Position numbers and translations under genes: made by a program. A model generated the notes under the pieces. That model had not been told where the DNA came from. It searched no databases and saw nothing but the letters and a program-made list of their open reading frames with translations. DNA of 18,945 nt from NCBI GenBank assembly GCA_903923795.1, contig CAIXYX010000080.1:1-18945 (forward strand), read 5' to 3'. Source of the DNA: an uncultured Microcaldota archaeon. GTDB taxonomy: Archaea > Micrarchaeota > Micrarchaeia > Anstonellales > Anstonellaceae. This document shows, one piece after another, positions 12,333-18,945 of this stretch (positions within the stretch are counted from its first letter, which is position 1; every line of letters begins with the position of its first letter).

Positions 12333-12887
12333 ATGACACTGATGGAATCAGCCCAGAAACTGAAAATCGGGCAAAATGCGCCCGACTTCGCACTCTCGGG
12401 CGTGGACGGGAAAATACATTCGCTGAAAGAATTCTCGGAAGCAAGCGCAGTGGTGGTATTCTTTATGTGCAACCACTGCCCATACGTGCTGGCGAAGCTG
12501 CCTGCAATGAAAAAACTCTATGCCACTTATCGGCCCCGCAATGTGGCATTTGTCGGCATAAATTCCAATAACAACCCCGAATTTCCCGATGATGATTTCG
12601 AGCACATGAAGAAATTCGTTGTTGACAATCAGATTAGATTCCCGTACTTATTTGACGAGAGCCAACAAGTTGCGAAGGCATACGGCGCAGTCTGCACACC
12701 GGACCCGTTTGTGTTCGACTCGGGCATGAGGCTTGCATACCATGGAAGAATAGATGATGCAATGTCGCCGGAAGCCCAGCCAACAACAGAGGATTTGGCA
12801 TTTGCATTGGATGACATTTTGACGGGGCGCATGCCTACCGGCGGATTCAAGCCGAGCAGGGGATGCTCGATAAAGTGGAGGGAATAG
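12333..12887 (+). CDS. thioredoxin-fold redoxin (AhpC/TSA-like) with CNHC motif
   Basis: The 184-residue cytosolic protein begins with the AhpC/TSA-like lead KIGQNAPDFALSGVDGKIHSL. It has the active-site motif FMCNHCPYV (Cys46 and Cys49), then typical thioredoxin-fold segments (NVAFVGINSNN, FPYLFDESQQVAKAYGAVCTPDPFVFD, with the cis-Pro at TPDP). Family members with CNHCPYV are annotated as thioredoxin-like or peroxiredoxin-like proteins. They are expected to reduce disulfides or peroxides by dithiol chemistry. The C-terminus (MPTGGFKPSRGCSIKWRE) is also family-typical. It is the first gene of a three-gene operon, overlapping the ribosome-binding site of the next gene. The electron donor is not in the window. 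Confidence 0.9.
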   Translation: MTLMESAQKLKIGQNAPDFALSGVDGKIHSLKEFSEASAVVVFFMCNHCPYVLAKLPAMKKLYATYRPRNVAFVGINSNNNPEFPDDDFEHMKKFVVDNQIRFPYLFDESQQVAKAYGAVCTPDPFVFDSGMRLAYHGRIDDAMSPEAQPTTEDLAFALDDILTGRMPTGGFKPSRGCSIKWRE

Positions 12888-12899
12888 GAGGGATTTTTC

Positions 12900-13721
12900 A
12901 TGGAAGATTTCACAGACATCGCCCAAAGCTTCAAACAGTTCGAGCCAAGAGCCATAGCCCTCTGGGGTTCATATGGCATGGGACTGAACGACCGCTTCAC
13001 GCATGACGTGGATGTAGTCGTGTATGCTGACAAGATGCCCGACACGAAATTGAAGAGCAGGGTCTTCTCGTCATTGTCAGACAAATCGATTCCTATGGTT
13101 GACTTCCCATGGAGTGCGGATTTCTTCCCGCACAAGAAACAGTTCTTCGAGGTGGTGTTCCGCTCCTGCGATGATTTGGAACAGAGCGTCAAGGGCCTCC
13201 TCGAGGGCGACGGCGCATCGGAGAATGACGCCGCCATCTTCATCCAATACACCAAATCCATCTTCGACGACGGCTGGCTTGCGGGTCAGAAGAGAATCAT
13301 CGCGGACTATCCACAGAAGCTCCTTCAAACAAACCTCTATCTCCATTTGTTCAACGCATGGCGCCAAGTCCACTATTACGACCGCGCGCAGCGAAAGCGC
13401 AATCAGCCGTTCCTGGCCGAGCTTTGCATAAACGAGGGCACCGAATCCATGCTCCGCGCCCTTTTCGCCGCGAACAAAATCTATTTCGGCAAGGAGAAAT
13501 GGGCGGAAGTGCAGGCACGCTCCTTCAAACTCAAGCCAAAAGATTTCGACGAGAGGCTGGTCAAGGTGATGAAGAACCGCAGCATCGATGACTACAAGGC
13601 TCTCTTGCAGGACGTGAGTGCGCTGCTGAAGCAAAAATTCCCCAAAGAATGCGGCGGGGTGCAGGAAGTCGACGCCAATCTGTATGAGATAGACGAATTT
13701 ATCGAGGCGGCGAAAAAATGA
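12900..13721 (+). CDS. nucleotidyltransferase-domain protein (pol-beta superfamily)
   Basis: The N-terminal domain has the nucleotidyltransferase signature WGSYGMGLNDRFTHDVDVVVY: the GS motif at 23-24 and the metal-binding Asp36-x-Asp38. The third acidic residue may be in VDFPWS or the following strand. The remaining 150 residues are helical (LHLFNAWRQVHYYDRAQRKRNQPFLAELCINEGTESMLRALFAANKIYFG), similar to the HEPN/KNTase-type helical partner domains found in larger nucleotidyltransferases. It may transfer a nucleotide to a small molecule, protein or RNA; the substrate is unknown. GGAGG at 12887-12891 provides the ribosome-binding site, overlapping the redoxin stop. The next gene starts about 12 bp after its stop. 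Confidence 0.8.
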   Translation: MEDFTDIAQSFKQFEPRAIALWGSYGMGLNDRFTHDVDVVVYADKMPDTKLKSRVFSSLSDKSIPMVDFPWSADFFPHKKQFFEVVFRSCDDLEQSVKGLLEGDGASENDAAIFIQYTKSIFDDGWLAGQKRIIADYPQKLLQTNLYLHLFNAWRQVHYYDRAQRKRNQPFLAELCINEGTESMLRALFAANKIYFGKEKWAEVQARSFKLKPKDFDERLVKVMKNRSIDDYKALLQDVSALLKQKFPKECGGVQEVDANLYEIDEFIEAAKK

Positions 13722-13733
13722 ATGAGGGATGAC

Positions 13734-14528
13734 ATGGCATCGAAGCTCAAACTCGCTTTCCTTGGCACCAACGGCTGGTTCACCACTCCGCTCGCCAACA
13801 CGATTTGCACCCTTGTCGAGACGCCTAAGCGCTACATCGTGCTCGACGCGGGAGACGGTATCTGGCGCCTTGACAAATTCGCCACAGACACAGACAAGCC
13901 CATTGACCTTTTCCTCTCGCATTTCCACCTCGACCATGTGGTCGGCTTGCACATACAGCCGAAATTCAAGCTAAAACACCCGTTGCGCATATTCGGAATG
14001 CCGGGCACAAAGAAAATACTCAACACGCTGGTGAATCATCCATTCACGGCATCTTATCCGATGCTCGAGAAGAGGGGGCTCAAAGTCGAAATACACGAAT
14101 TGAAGTTAGGCGAAAACAGAATCGACGAATACTCGGTGCGCGCCGGCGCGCTTGTGCATGCAGACCCGTGCTGGGGATACAGGTTCGAAATACCGCGAGA
14201 CGGAGATGGCGCACAGAAAGCCATCCTCTCTTATTGCACCGACACGGGCCCGTGTGAAAATCTTGTCTCCCTCTCGCGTGATGCAGACGTGCTCATCACC
14301 GAATGCGGATTACTGCCCGGACAACCCAGCCCGCCCTCGTGGCCTCATTTGAATCCGGAGATGGCGGCGCAAGCTGCAAAAGATGCGGACGTGAAAAAAC
14401 TTTTCCTCACCCACTTCGCCGCGCACGTGTATGACACGAAACAGGTGAGACTTGATTCCCAGTCGGCGGCAAGAAAGATTTTCGCTAATACTACGGCTGC
14501 GATGGATGAGATGGTCGTCGAATTTTAG
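13734..14528 (+). CDS. metallo-beta-lactamase-fold hydrolase, RNase Z-like
   Basis: The 264-residue protein carries the zinc-binding HFHLDH (63-68), His142 (LVHADPCWGYR), Asp170 (YCTDTGP), His205 (PHLNPEMAAQAA) and His227 (THF), so the dinuclear site is complete. The arrangement, including the GHL-like motif before EMAAQAAK, is that of the RNase Z/ElaC-like branch. It lacks a clear exosite arm, so it may be a phosphodiesterase or other hydrolase rather than the tRNA 3'-processing enzyme. The ATG at 13734 was chosen because GAGGG lies 5 nt upstream; a longer frame begins at 13722, abutting the previous stop. It is the last gene of the redoxin-nucleotidyltransferase operon. Confidence 0.88.
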   Translation: MASKLKLAFLGTNGWFTTPLANTICTLVETPKRYIVLDAGDGIWRLDKFATDTDKPIDLFLSHFHLDHVVGLHIQPKFKLKHPLRIFGMPGTKKILNTLVNHPFTASYPMLEKRGLKVEIHELKLGENRIDEYSVRAGALVHADPCWGYRFEIPRDGDGAQKAILSYCTDTGPCENLVSLSRDADVLITECGLLPGQPSPPSWPHLNPEMAAQAAKDADVKKLFLTHFAAHVYDTKQVRLDSQSAARKIFANTTAAMDEMVVEF

Positions 14529-14601
14529 GGAAGAATGACTACGGGTGGCAGGATTCCTCATTTTTAGTCGTTGTCTATTTTTGTTCATAAATGTTTAATA
14601 A
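14525..14601 (+). promoter_or_regulatory. operon end and TrpB2 promoter region
   Basis: After the stop at 14528, GACTA (about 14537) and TAGTC (about 14565) could pair, and T runs follow (TTTTTAGTC, CTATTTTTG), fitting termination of the upstream operon. TTTAATAA at about 14594-14601 is the best TATA-like box for trpB2, leaving a leader of roughly 45 nt before the ATG at 14672. A GGAG lies in that leader with no start codon at usable distance. Confidence 0.35.
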
Positions 14602-14671
14602 TGACAAGAGGGATAGTCGATACAGGAGAAAAATTACCACAAACAAACAACCATTAGATGAGATGATACCC

Positions 14672-15958
14672 ATGCCCCGAACCATTCACTTGGATGAGAA
14701 TGAATTCCCCAAAAGCTTCTACAACATCTTGCCGGATTTGCCGGAAAAAATGGCGCCATACATAGACCCCAAGACGAAAGAGCCCGCCACGCCGCAGCAG
14801 ATGTCCGTGCTTTTCCCAATTGAACTTCTCAAACAAGAAACAAATTTCGAGGATAGATATATTCCCATTCCGTCCGAGCTCCGTGAAATCTACCTCGAAA
14901 GACTTGACAGACCAAGGCCATTGGTTCGCGCCACCAACCTCGAAAAGCATCTCAAACTACCAAGTGATGTCAAAATTTATTACAAACGCGAGGATTTGTC
15001 AGTGTGCGGTTCGCACAAGCCCAACACCGCAGTTGCACAGGCATATTATGCACAAAAAGAAGGCGTGACTGGCTTTGCCACTGAGACAGGTGCGGGGCAA
15101 TGGGGCTCGAGTCTGGCTTATGCAGGCAGTCTTTTCGGCATGGATGTGGAAGTGTTTATGGTGAGATGCAGCTATGAGCAGAAGCCGTACCGCAAAGTGA
15201 TGATGAACTTATTCGGCGCTGACGTGAAAGCCAGCCCATCAGACACGACGAATGTTGGAAGAAAATTCTTGGCCGAGGGAAAGAGCACAGGCAGTTTAGG
15301 CATCGCCATCGCTGAAGCCATCGAGCGCGCGGTTGTCACAGGCAAGAAATACTCGCTCGGCAGCGTGCTGAATTTCGTTTGTTTGCATCAGACGATTATA
15401 GGACAGGAATCAATCAAGCAGATGCAGAGCGTTGATGACATGCCCACGCACGTTGTTGGCTGTTTCGGAGGCGGAAGCAATTTCGCCGGAATTGCATTTC
15501 CATTTTACGAATTGAACAAGACAAAAAATGCCGGCATTAAGCTCGTCGCCGTCGAGCCGGAAACAGTTCCCTCATTGACAAAAGGCAAATTTGAATATGA
15601 CCACGGGGATTCTGCTGGCTTGACGCCGCTCATCAAGATGTACACTCTCGGTAAGGATTTCATGCCGCCCTCGATTTACGCCGGTGGATTGCGCTACCAT
15701 GGCGCGGCGCCATCGGTCTCGCTTATGCTGCAAAATGGGTTGATGAGCGCCTCAACAGTTGGTGACAGTCAAATTGCCTCGACAGCTGAATTGTTTGCCA
15801 AAACAGAAGGAATAATTCCGGCACCAGAGAGCACGCACGCCATCGCTGAAACAGTTCGCCTCGCGCAAGAGGCAAAGAAGAACGGCGAGGCGGCGACGAT
15901 TCTCTTCAACCTCTCGGGGCATGGGCTGATGGACATGGCGGCTTACGAAAAACACTGA
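14672..15958 (+). CDS. trpB2: TrpB2-type tryptophan synthase beta-like protein (PLP-dependent)
   Basis: Tryptophan synthase beta joins serine and indole to form tryptophan using PLP. The 428-residue protein has the N-terminal RPRPLVRATNLEKHL, the PLP-lysine motif CGSHKPNTA (Lys116), the catalytic Glu in ATETGAGQWGS (Glu138), the phosphate-binding CFGGGSNFAG and a C-terminal LFNLSGHG. The SHKPN form and about 430-residue length indicate the TrpB2 class, common in archaea and often not partnered with TrpA; no trpA is near. The start was set at 14672 because an earlier ATG at 14591 coincides with the presumed TATA box and family members begin close to this Met. ATG 14663 is an alternative. Some TrpB2 proteins may use other substrates, such as O-phosphoserine. 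Confidence 0.93.
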   Translation: MPRTIHLDENEFPKSFYNILPDLPEKMAPYIDPKTKEPATPQQMSVLFPIELLKQETNFEDRYIPIPSELREIYLERLDRPRPLVRATNLEKHLKLPSDVKIYYKREDLSVCGSHKPNTAVAQAYYAQKEGVTGFATETGAGQWGSSLAYAGSLFGMDVEVFMVRCSYEQKPYRKVMMNLFGADVKASPSDTTNVGRKFLAEGKSTGSLGIAIAEAIERAVVTGKKYSLGSVLNFVCLHQTIIGQESIKQMQSVDDMPTHVVGCFGGGSNFAGIAFPFYELNKTKNAGIKLVAVEPETVPSLTKGKFEYDHGDSAGLTPLIKMYTLGKDFMPPSIYAGGLRYHGAAPSVSLMLQNGLMSASTVGDSQIASTAELFAKTEGIIPAPESTHAIAETVRLAQEAKKNGEAATILFNLSGHGLMDMAAYEKH

Positions 15959-15997
15959 GAAAAAGACAAGAAAAATAATGAAAAAACGAAAAAGGAG
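15959..15997 (-). terminator. T-rich region (minus strand) after the exported-protein operon
   Basis: On the minus strand this interval reads as several T runs (CTTTTTCG, GTTTTTTC, ATTTTTCTTG), following the stop at 15998. Oligo-U tracts of this kind terminate archaeal transcription. It lies between convergent genes, and trpB2 ends at 15958. Confidence 0.45.
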
Positions 15998-16657
15998 CTA
16001 AAACGGGTAACTCACGCTCGCCCGCACCTGCAGCGAGCCTGCTCCACCTTGCGGCGGACAGGTGAACATTGTCTCGGTCTTGAAGAGCAGATTCCCCAGT
16101 TTACTCGAAGTGTTGGCACTGATGCCGACTCGTTGGAGCTTTCCGTCCCATTCAAGAGCCACAAGACCGGGAGTAAATCCATCCATCGGAAGCGCGAGAT
16201 AGAGGTCTGAGAAATCTTTCCCCTTCTCCGCGCCCAATTTGAGCCCATATCCCTTGAGCGCGAGGCCGAAGGCCGGATCTTTGACTCCCACCTTGTAGAA
16301 GAGGTCGGTGTAGTAATATCCGACCGCGTAGATTGGGCCTAATGGATAACCTATCCACGCACCTGTCTCTTCCACGACTGGTTTTTGGTTGGTCTGCACC
16401 ACGCTGGCACTAGCACCCATCGACAGCTTGTTGATGTCGAGTTGCATGTTCAAACCTACACCTAGTGCTGACGACTGGCCATTGTCATAGACACGCATGA
16501 TGGCTTTGGGCGCGAATGACAATGACACATTCGTGCTGTCGGCTGCCTTGGCCTTTGACGCGAGCATCAGACTCGTGGACAGAAGCGCGATTGAGCCGAA
16601 ATGGGCGATGGCGTGGGTGAATTTCTTTTGCTTGGTTTCAGTTTTTTGTTTCATCAT
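15998..16657 (-). CDS. exported beta-rich protein with signal peptide and C-terminal Phe
   Basis: From the ATG at 16657 the protein has 219 residues. A Lys-rich N-terminus (MMKQKTETKQKKF) leads to a hydrophobic stretch and a Sec-type cleavage motif AKA-AD near residue 38. The mature part alternates polar and hydrophobic residues in strand-like stretches (VSLSFAPKAIMRVYD, ALGVGLNMQLDI, AVGYYYTDLFYKVGV) and ends SLQVRASVSYPF. A terminal Phe with alternating strands is typical of bacterial outer-membrane barrels, unexpected in an archaeon. I do not recognise the family. A longer GTG frame (16666) overlaps the upstream stop; GGTGA precedes the ATG pair. It is the second gene of an operon divergent from an Lrp regulator. 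Confidence 0.7.
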   Translation of the reverse strand: MMKQKTETKQKKFTHAIAHFGSIALLSTSLMLASKAKAADSTNVSLSFAPKAIMRVYDNGQSSALGVGLNMQLDINKLSMGASASVVQTNQKPVVEETGAWIGYPLGPIYAVGYYYTDLFYKVGVKDPAFGLALKGYGLKLGAEKGKDFSDLYLALPMDGFTPGLVALEWDGKLQRVGISANTSSKLGNLLFKTETMFTCPPQGGAGSLQVRASVSYPF

Positions 16658-16658
16658 A

Positions 16659-17294
16659 TCAATCACCTAATGAGTAGTCGCCTTGTACTCCGAGAGGGCT
16701 GTCCCAGAGGTTGCCGTTGACGTCGTGACGGCAGCCGTCGACGAAAACATCGCCGCGGCGCAGCAGGAAGTTTCCAGAACCATCACGGAGATCGAAGTAA
16801 AGGTTGATGTCATAAGTATGAGAAATGCCGACCAAATTCTCGTAGTCTTTGTCAGACAACTGCGTACCGTCCCGCGGCATGTTCTGGACGACAACTATCT
16901 TGGCTGGCTCATTGGCCACTATGAGCTGGCTCTTGCCATCCTGCACAAATTCCAGACTGGGTTTGCCGTTGCCGATGTCAGGAATGACTGGGATGAAGAA
17001 GGCCACGTTTTTCTCGCCGATGTAATCAGAAAGGCCCAGGGCCTTCAAATCGGCTACACGAGGGATACCATATCGGATGGTTTCAATGAACTGACCCATT
17101 TTCACATTCTTGACTCCGAAGATTGCCCACGGACCAGAGTGAGCGGGATACCTGTAGCTCTCGTTCTTGTAGATGGTGGTTTCCAAGAGACGATAATTGA
17201 AGTCCTTTAGGTCATAAAGGCGGATTTTTTCAGCATTGCATCTCTTGACCGCATCAATGTCATTCATTTTTCCAAGATAAACATTTTTCATCAT
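16659..17294 (-). CDS. hypothetical protein, first gene of the operon with the exported protein
   Basis: The 211-residue protein (ATG at 17294; the frame can extend to a GTG at 17303, and another ATG lies at 17291) has no signal peptide or membrane span. It looks mostly beta-structured (PWAIFGVKNVKMGQFIETIRYG, EKNVAFFIPVIPDIGNG, AKIVVVQNMPRDGTQ, YDINLYFDLRDGSGNFLLRRGDVFVDG). I do not recognise a family or catalytic motif. GAGGTGA provides a good ribosome-binding site just before the ATG pair, and a TATA-like CTTAAAATA near 17334-17342 predicts a short leader. Its stop lies 1 bp before the ATG at 16657, so translation of the two is probably coupled. The divergent Lrp-type gene is the likely regulator. 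Confidence 0.7.
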   Translation of the reverse strand: MMKNVYLGKMNDIDAVKRCNAEKIRLYDLKDFNYRLLETTIYKNESYRYPAHSGPWAIFGVKNVKMGQFIETIRYGIPRVADLKALGLSDYIGEKNVAFFIPVIPDIGNGKPSLEFVQDGKSQLIVANEPAKIVVVQNMPRDGTQLSDKDYENLVGISHTYDINLYFDLRDGSGNFLLRRGDVFVDGCRHDVNGNLWDSPLGVQGDYSLGD

Positions 17295-17333
17295 CTCAAT
17301 CACCTCAACTGTTTCTCTCTATGGTTTAATGTG

Positions 17334-17393
17334 TATTTTAAGATAATTAATACTTTTCAACAATTTTTATGAAAAATAGCAAGTATTATATAC
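17334..17393. promoter_or_regulatory. divergent promoter region with an Lrp-type inverted repeat
   Basis: TAATACTT (17348-17355) and AAGTATTA (17381-17388) are perfect inverted copies, centres 33 bp apart. Inside them TTTTCA (17354-17359) is mirrored by TGAAAA (17370-17375). The right arm overlaps the lrp TATA box (TTATATAC, about 17386-17393), centred about 27 bp before the ATG at 17416. The left arm lies just upstream of the minus-strand TATA-like box (17334-17342). Binding here could control both directions. Confidence 0.55.
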
Positions 17394-17415
17394 AAAAATA
17401 GTGAAATATCATGCA

Positions 17416-17955
17416 ATGGAACTAGACGCTCTCGATAAGAAAATCCTCTTCCACCTTGACCACGACGGGAGGGAAAGCCTCAAGCGCATGGCCAAGGCCT
17501 TGCGCACCTCAGCTGAGCATATCAGGTACCGCATTCAACGTCTGGAGAAGAACGGCATCATAAAGAGATACATGGCCTTTGTCAATTTCTCAGAATTAGG
17601 CTTCGTGGGCCACGGGGTTTTCTGCTCACTCAGAGGAAAAGACAGTAGGGCCAAATTGGTCGAGACATTGGAGAAAAATGACAGGGTCTATTGGATTTCC
17701 GATTTCGGGGGCAAATACGACTTGGCTTTCGCTATCGCGGCGAAAGACACCTATGAATTCTACAAAATATTCAATGGCTTGAAAGAGGCGTTGAGCACAC
17801 ATGCCAGCGCATGGGAGGTAGCGATTCGCATCCGCCTCACCCAATATCCGAGAAGCTATCTTGTGGCGGATGAGAAAAAACGGACAAAAGAGATGCCTTT
17901 CTTCGGGGTGGCGTTGGGGCATCAGAAAATAGACAAACTACATCTACGGCTATAA
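17416..17955 (+). CDS. Lrp/AsnC-family regulator, apparently truncated at the start of a second module
   Basis: The start at ATG 17416 fits the 27-bp TATA spacing and the family's usual beginning (MELDALDKKILFHLD); a GTG 15 bp upstream is less likely. Residues 1-50 form the HTH (SLKRMAKALRTSAEHIRYRIQRLEKNGIIKRY). Residues about 65-140 form the RAM ligand-binding domain (GHGVFCSLRG, VYWISDFGGKYDLAFAIAA, FYKIFNGLKEAL). Single-module Lrp proteins end near 150 residues. Here a linker MPFFGVALGHQKIDKL continues, resembling the IDELDxxIL start of a second HTH in tandem-module archaeal Lrp proteins, and is then cut by HLRL and a stop. So the gene is probably broken or joined to foreign DNA near 17940. 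It is the likely regulator of the divergent operon. Confidence 0.8.
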   Translation: MELDALDKKILFHLDHDGRESLKRMAKALRTSAEHIRYRIQRLEKNGIIKRYMAFVNFSELGFVGHGVFCSLRGKDSRAKLVETLEKNDRVYWISDFGGKYDLAFAIAAKDTYEFYKIFNGLKEALSTHASAWEVAIRIRLTQYPRSYLVADEKKRTKEMPFFGVALGHQKIDKLHLRL

Positions 17956-17968
17956 AAATACCAGTACA

Positions 17969-18748
17969 ATGACAAGTGATGATACTTGGTACTATTTCCC
18001 TTATACTGTTATCGGAATGGATTCCCTGAACGCGGCCATTGCCCGAGCCGATACTCACCGGGTTGTCTGGTTATCCTATAAGGATATTACTAATTCTGCC
18101 AGTACGGAAAACCAATTTATCAGTTCCTATAGTTCCAGCAGCGCCGGGAATGAACCGTATCTTTCCCTTCTCTATACCCTAAAAGCCCCGACCGCTTTCC
18201 GGGATTCCGCTAAGTCAGCCACAACGATAAAATGCGACTGGACTGACAATATCACCGGGGAAACCGGATTCCGGATAAAGAATATCGACACCGGCCTGTA
18301 CATTGATTCCACGGCGGCGGATGCCACAACGAAAACCATATCGGGGTTAAAACCGAATGTGAAGTATCGACTTCAAGTAGTGGTGAAAGGCGGAACAGCG
18401 GACGGACAAGTGTCGAATACAGATTCCGCCCGAACATGGATAGGGACTATTCCAAAGCCGACAACGACTATGGTTCCTGTGGTCGTCGCTCCGGGAGATA
18501 CGACATGGAGTCTGCGGAAAATCGTTTTGCCCGATACGTCAGGCACAGGGATTACCGCGATCACGCCGATAGCGATTCAGGACTCGATAACGGGAAAGTA
18601 TGTCTATGCCTTGACCGGTTCAGATACAATGGGAACAGCGCCGTGGTGGGGAACATACTCATCTTTTGGCGGAGCGAACGGGGACACTATCCTGTTTGGG
18701 GCTGGGAATACAAGTGCATTCAGGATTCTGGCTAAGAATACACAGTGA
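17969..18748 (+). CDS. fragment of a DNRLRE/FN3-domain protein, bacterial or phage-like
   Basis: The 259 residues shown begin at an internal Met. The frame is open back to 17933 (reading NYIYGYKNTSTMTSDD), so the real start is missing. Residues 1-71 look like the end of a DNRLRE-type carbohydrate-binding module (VVWLSYKD...SSYSSSSAGNEPYLSLLYTL). Residues 72-157 form a fibronectin type III domain (APTAFRDSAKSATTIKCDWTD...ISGLKPNVKYRLQVVVKGG). A Thr/Pro/Val linker (PKPTTTMVPVVVAPGD) and a Gly/Ser-rich C-terminal part follow (TAPWWGTYSSFGGANGDTILFGAGN). Such proteins are extracellular or virion-surface components. There is no plausible promoter or ribosome-binding site, and it overlaps the truncated lrp end, so it is probably a gene fragment brought in by rearrangement or assembly error. 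Confidence 0.65.
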   Translation: MTSDDTWYYFPYTVIGMDSLNAAIARADTHRVVWLSYKDITNSASTENQFISSYSSSSAGNEPYLSLLYTLKAPTAFRDSAKSATTIKCDWTDNITGETGFRIKNIDTGLYIDSTAADATTKTISGLKPNVKYRLQVVVKGGTADGQVSNTDSARTWIGTIPKPTTTMVPVVVAPGDTTWSLRKIVLPDTSGTGITAITPIAIQDSITGKYVYALTGSDTMGTAPWWGTYSSFGGANGDTILFGAGNTSAFRILAKNTQ

Positions 18749-18756
18749 GAAGAAAT

Positions 18757-18945
18757 ATGAAAAAGAAGGACAAAATAGAATACTTTGCCATTATGGATGA
18801 AATATATCATAAGAATTTTCATCTTGTTGTAAATGTTCCAAGAAAGAAGTTTAAAAAATGGTTAAATAATTATCATGGAAAGAAACCTGTTTTACATGAT
18901 TCAGACGCCGCAGTAATTTGGGATAACCATCCTTACTATTATGTA
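18757..18945 (+). CDS. small AT-rich hypothetical protein, 3'-truncated by the window edge
   Basis: An ATG at 18757, 8 bp after the previous stop and preceded by GAGAAGA, opens a frame that runs to the window end (63 codons, no stop). The visible product is strongly basic and aromatic (MKKKDKIEYFAIMDEIYHK, then VPRKKFKKWLNNYHGKKP, ending DNHPYYYV). Base composition is far more AT-rich than the archaeal genes upstream. Together with the FN3 fragment it suggests phage or foreign bacterial DNA. I do not recognise the family. Confidence 0.5.
   Translation, partial: MKKKDKIEYFAIMDEIYHKNFHLVVNVPRKKFKKWLNNYHGKKPVLHDSDAAVIWDNHPYYYV

Noticed and set aside
13077..13952. A 291-codon minus-strand frame opposite the nucleotidyltransferase gene
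   Set aside because: It spans the junction of two well-supported genes on the other strand and has no recognisable motif.
1..18945. CRISPR array or cas genes
   Set aside because: No regularly spaced 24-37-bp repeats and no Cas-like proteins were found; the only direct repeats are the isolated copies described.

Overview
The window reads as archaeal genomic DNA, most likely from a small-genome lineage such as a DPANN archaeon (Micrarchaeota/Diapherotrites-like). The phylum is my inference; the domain is better supported. Archaeal marks are an Orc1/Cdc6 initiator, Lrp-type and AbrB-type regulators, a TrpB2-type PLP enzyme, and TATA boxes centred about 25-29 bp upstream of the start codon of many first genes. 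That spacing predicts leaderless mRNAs, while internal operon genes carry GGAG/GAGG/GGTGA ribosome-binding sites. No rRNA, CRISPR array or insertion-sequence transposase was seen.

Layout. Positions 1-4740 hold a 5'-truncated hypothetical gene, two adjacent minus-strand ACT-domain genes (one an AbrB-ACT fusion), CTP synthase (pyrG) divergent from the AbrB-ACT gene, and a charged orphan protein. Positions 4783-7239 hold a small lipoprotein divergent from a three-gene membrane operon, in which the second and third proteins resemble VirB2/TrbC and VirB6/TrbL of type IV secretion systems. Positions about 7260-10130 form an accessory segment: a Fic protein gene and an AAA+ ATPase/PD-(D/E)XK gene, each with its own promoter and candidate operator. 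Copies of a short repeat lie before, between and after them, and the middle copy is interrupted by two perfect hairpins.

Positions 10133-12230 (minus strand) hold orc1/cdc6 followed by an endonuclease IV-like TIM-barrel gene. Divergent from these, 12333-14528 is a tight operon of a CxxC redoxin, a nucleotidyltransferase and an RNase Z-like metallo-beta-lactamase-fold hydrolase. TrpB2 follows at 14672-15958. Positions 15998-17294 (minus strand) hold a two-gene operon, one member being a signal-peptide-bearing beta-rich protein ending in Phe. Divergent from it is an Lrp-family regulator, with a long inverted repeat between them.

The last kilobase looks different. The Lrp gene seems cut just where a second HTH module should begin, and the sequence runs straight into an in-frame fragment of a DNRLRE/FN3 protein of bacterial or phage character, then an AT-rich partial ORF. 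This could be a real insertion or rearrangement, or a chimeric assembly join.

The most unusual features are the repeat-bounded Fic/ATPase segment with its palindromes, the VirB2/VirB6-like operon next to a Fic gene, the ACT regulator pair sharing one palindrome, and the junction inside the Lrp gene.
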